Shown: positions 63,136 through 64,000 of the stretch, piece after piece
How positions within the stretch are numbered: the stretch's first letter is position 1
How the letters are laid out: each line of letters starts with the position of its first letter
Assembly: GCA_964491605.1 (NCBI GenBank)
Contig: CAZBGY010000002.1
Coordinates: forward strand, 111,053 to 175,052
Length of the DNA: 64,000 nt
Direction of reading: 5' to 3'
Source: DRYS01 sp964491605
GTDB taxonomy: Archaea > Thermoproteota > CALKCG01 > B24 > DRYS01
The notes under the pieces: model-generated
Databases searched by the model: none
Told to the model about the DNA's origin: nothing
What the model saw: only the letters and a program-made list of their open reading frames with translations
Made by a program: the position numbers and the translations under genes

Positions 63136-63348
63136 TCAGTATTCAAACTCCCTCATCAACCTGTAGGCATCCTTATAAGAGAGCCCAGCAAGCATCCTAG
63201 GATTCTTACCTGAGAACTCTATAAACTGTACGAAAGCCTCGGCATAATCCCTAACAGTCCTCCTACTCCTCAAAGAGAGGATGCAATCATCGATCCACCG
63301 CCTACACTCATCAAACTCTAGTAATGAGAAAAGTTTACTTGGTAGACC
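63136..63348 (-). pseudogene. N-terminal fragment of a tyrosine recombinase
   Basis: The reversed frame encodes LPSKLFSLLEFDECRRWIDD and continues through SRRTVRDYAEAFVQFIEFSG to KNPRMLAGLSYKDAYRLM before a stop. This is the SAM-like core-binding domain that precedes the catalytic domain of tyrosine integrases. No catalytic domain with its Arg-His-x-x-Arg-Tyr follows. The frame stays open backwards through the antisense of tRNA-His, where the only start codons (ATG 63504) are, a layout like that of archaeal integrases that overlap their tRNA target. Probably a remnant. Confidence 0.6.
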
Positions 63349-63445
63349 CTTATACCCGTTACTATAACGGGAAGACCCCGAGCAGGAACCCCCTCTAGCT
63401 AAAGATCGAGTGGAGGGGATACATAAAGATTCGGAGGCGAGGAGT

Positions 63446-63519
63446 GGCCGCCGTAGCGTAGCCTGGCAGCGCACAGGCCTGTGGAGCCTGGAGGCTGGGT
63501 TCAAATCCCGGCGGCGGCC
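63446..63519 (+). tRNA. tRNA-His (anticodon GTG)
   Basis: Cloverleaf with acceptor GCCGCCG/CGGCGGC, the extra G at -1 opposite C73 that marks histidine tRNA, D-arm from TAGCGT, anticodon stem CAGGC/GCCTG with loop CTGTGGA, and T-arm CTGGG-TTCAAAT-CCCGG. No encoded CCA, no intron. It borders a recombinase fragment on one side and a CRISPR-like locus on the other. Confidence 0.96.
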
Positions 63520-63679
63520 CTTACTAATGTACCCTAAGAGAGGGAGCAGAAAATTGCTGTACTAACATAATGGCTTATAGAAAATTTATATCCCAAACCC
63601 CCCATTTTTTGAAAACAACATGCCCACCATGTTCCATCCATATATCCGAATAGTAGTATTTATAGTTTTCTGTATTTTT
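63520..63679 (+). promoter_or_regulatory. AT-rich leader-like region
   Basis: About 160 bases after tRNA-His without a gene. T- and A-rich tracts, with TATTTATAG at about 63656-63664 some 20 bases before the first CRISPR-like repeat, fit a CRISPR leader with its promoter. The evidence is positional and compositional. Confidence 0.4.
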
Positions 63680-63704
63680 ATGCATTTAAAAAGAGAATTG
63701 AAAG
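63680..63704 (+). CRISPR. CRISPR-like repeat, first copy
   Basis: A 25-base unit starting ATGCATTT and ending AAAAAGAGAATTGAAAG. The 3' end GAATTGAAAG is the hallmark of many archaeal type I repeats. It matches 63970-63994 at 24 of 25 bases. Confidence 0.55.
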
Positions 63705-63742
63705 CTTGAAGCGTTCAATCCGCTCTTTCACAGTGTCGCTTG

Positions 63743-63819
63743 CCATGTACATTCACCATGTACACTCTCCATGTACATTGTACATGGTGACCATGTACAA
63801 TGTATACTCACCATGTATA
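63743..63819. repeat. 13-bp iterons with a 19-bp palindrome
   Basis: CCATGTACA begins at 63743, 63756 and 63769, exactly 13 bases apart, then at 63791, with CCATGTATA at 63811. The third unit is part of the perfect inverted repeat CCATGTACATTGTACATGG (63769-63787). Iterons of this kind usually bind a replication or transcription protein. Confidence 0.65.
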
Positions 63820-63828
63820 CTTCCATGT

Positions 63829-63975
63829 TCATTCATGTTCGAAGCGGAAAGCCTTCACCTCTGGGACCGTTTCAAGCATCCTCTTCAGCTTCTCCGCCGT
63901 ATCCAGGATCCTTGTGATAGTCGTGTAGCATTGGAGAGCGTTCCCCTCCCTAATGGAATCCTTTAAAAGATGCAT
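63829..63975 (-). CDS. 48-residue open frame of unknown nature
   Basis: Encodes MHLLKDSIREGNALQCYTTI and on through TAEKLKRMLETVPEVKAFRF to TGA. The sequence is protein-like, mostly helical. Its ATG lies inside the second CRISPR-like repeat and an in-frame stop sits right before it, so it is either a leaderless small gene or the tail of a gene cut off by the repeat. No family recognised. Confidence 0.35.
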   Translation of the reverse strand: MHLLKDSIREGNALQCYTTITRILDTAEKLKRMLETVPEVKAFRFEHE

Positions 63976-63994
63976 CTAAAAAGAGAATTGAAAG
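63970..63994 (+). CRISPR. CRISPR-like repeat, second copy at window edge
   Basis: ATGCATCT followed by AAAAAGAGAATTGAAAG, preceded by AAAAG and followed by six bases (TAGCGG) before the window ends. If an array follows, those six bases begin the first spacer. No cas gene is in the window. Confidence 0.6.
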
Positions 63995-64000
63995 TAGCGG

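Noticed and set aside
63706..63966. 86-codon plus-strand frame between the CRISPR-like repeats
   Set aside because: It translates the iterons and then the antisense of a more protein-like frame; its His/Pro/Cys-rich sequence looks accidental.

Overview
The window looks like the chromosome of an archaeon of the TACK group. The clearest markers are a complete Cdv/ESCRT division cluster (a Snf7 paralogue, CdvA, CdvB with a winged-helix tail, Vps4/CdvC), tRNA-threonylcarbamoyl genes of archaeal type (Bud32, Kae1, Sua5), ABCE1, an archaeal Lhr helicase, F420-linked enzymes, TATA-type promoters with leaderless or GGTG-type starts, and a CRISPR-like repeat ending in GAATTGAAAG. The sequence does not fix the lineage below TACK.

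Layout. 1-12.8 kb is a one-strand purine and one-carbon operon: two tandem purF genes (the first cut by the window edge), purD, glyA, folD, purN, folC, a double-domain purS, a DUF711 gene, purL and purQ. After one reversed F420-type oxidoreductase, purE-purC-purM follow (14.0-16.4 kb). Together they supply every step from PRPP to SAICAR except an obvious purK, plus folate one-carbon supply; purB and the last two steps are not here. 16.7-23.4 kb holds a GNAT enzyme, thiC, a 2-hydroxyacid dehydrogenase, a possible structured RNA, a 35-residue Glu/Trp microprotein, ABCE1 and a sugar isomerase-like protein. 23.6-30.7 kb is a reversed peptide-type ABC transporter operon. 30.7-34.7 kb carries the t6A genes with a methyltransferase and a membrane-bound regulator. 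34.7-47.7 kb is mixed housekeeping: DUF2284, a UroD-like protein, an ornithine cyclodeaminase-type enzyme, an aspartokinase-like protein, a transglutaminase, a Mer-like reductase, AspRS, PyrE, a RimI-type acetyltransferase and Lhr. 48.2-53.2 kb is the division cluster.

From 53.2 kb the character changes. 53.2-56.3 kb has one intact secreted serine protease among decayed genes and ends at tRNA-Ala(CGC). 56.5-59.9 kb is ordinary again. 60.0-63.5 kb resembles a small integrated island: a 20-bp copy of the tRNA-His 5' end at 60031, a dense region of dyad repeats, a membrane protein, a ribbon-helix-helix-like peptide overlapping a PD-(D/E)XK/DUF5655 nuclease gene, a truncated tyrosine recombinase, and the intact tRNA-His(GTG). 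The last 350 bases carry two copies of a CRISPR-like repeat 290 bp apart with a 13-bp iteron cluster between them.

The most unusual observations are the pseudo-glutaminase PurF paralogue, the fused PurS pair, the Glu/Trp microprotein, the tRNA-His-bounded island, and the odd start of the CRISPR-like locus.
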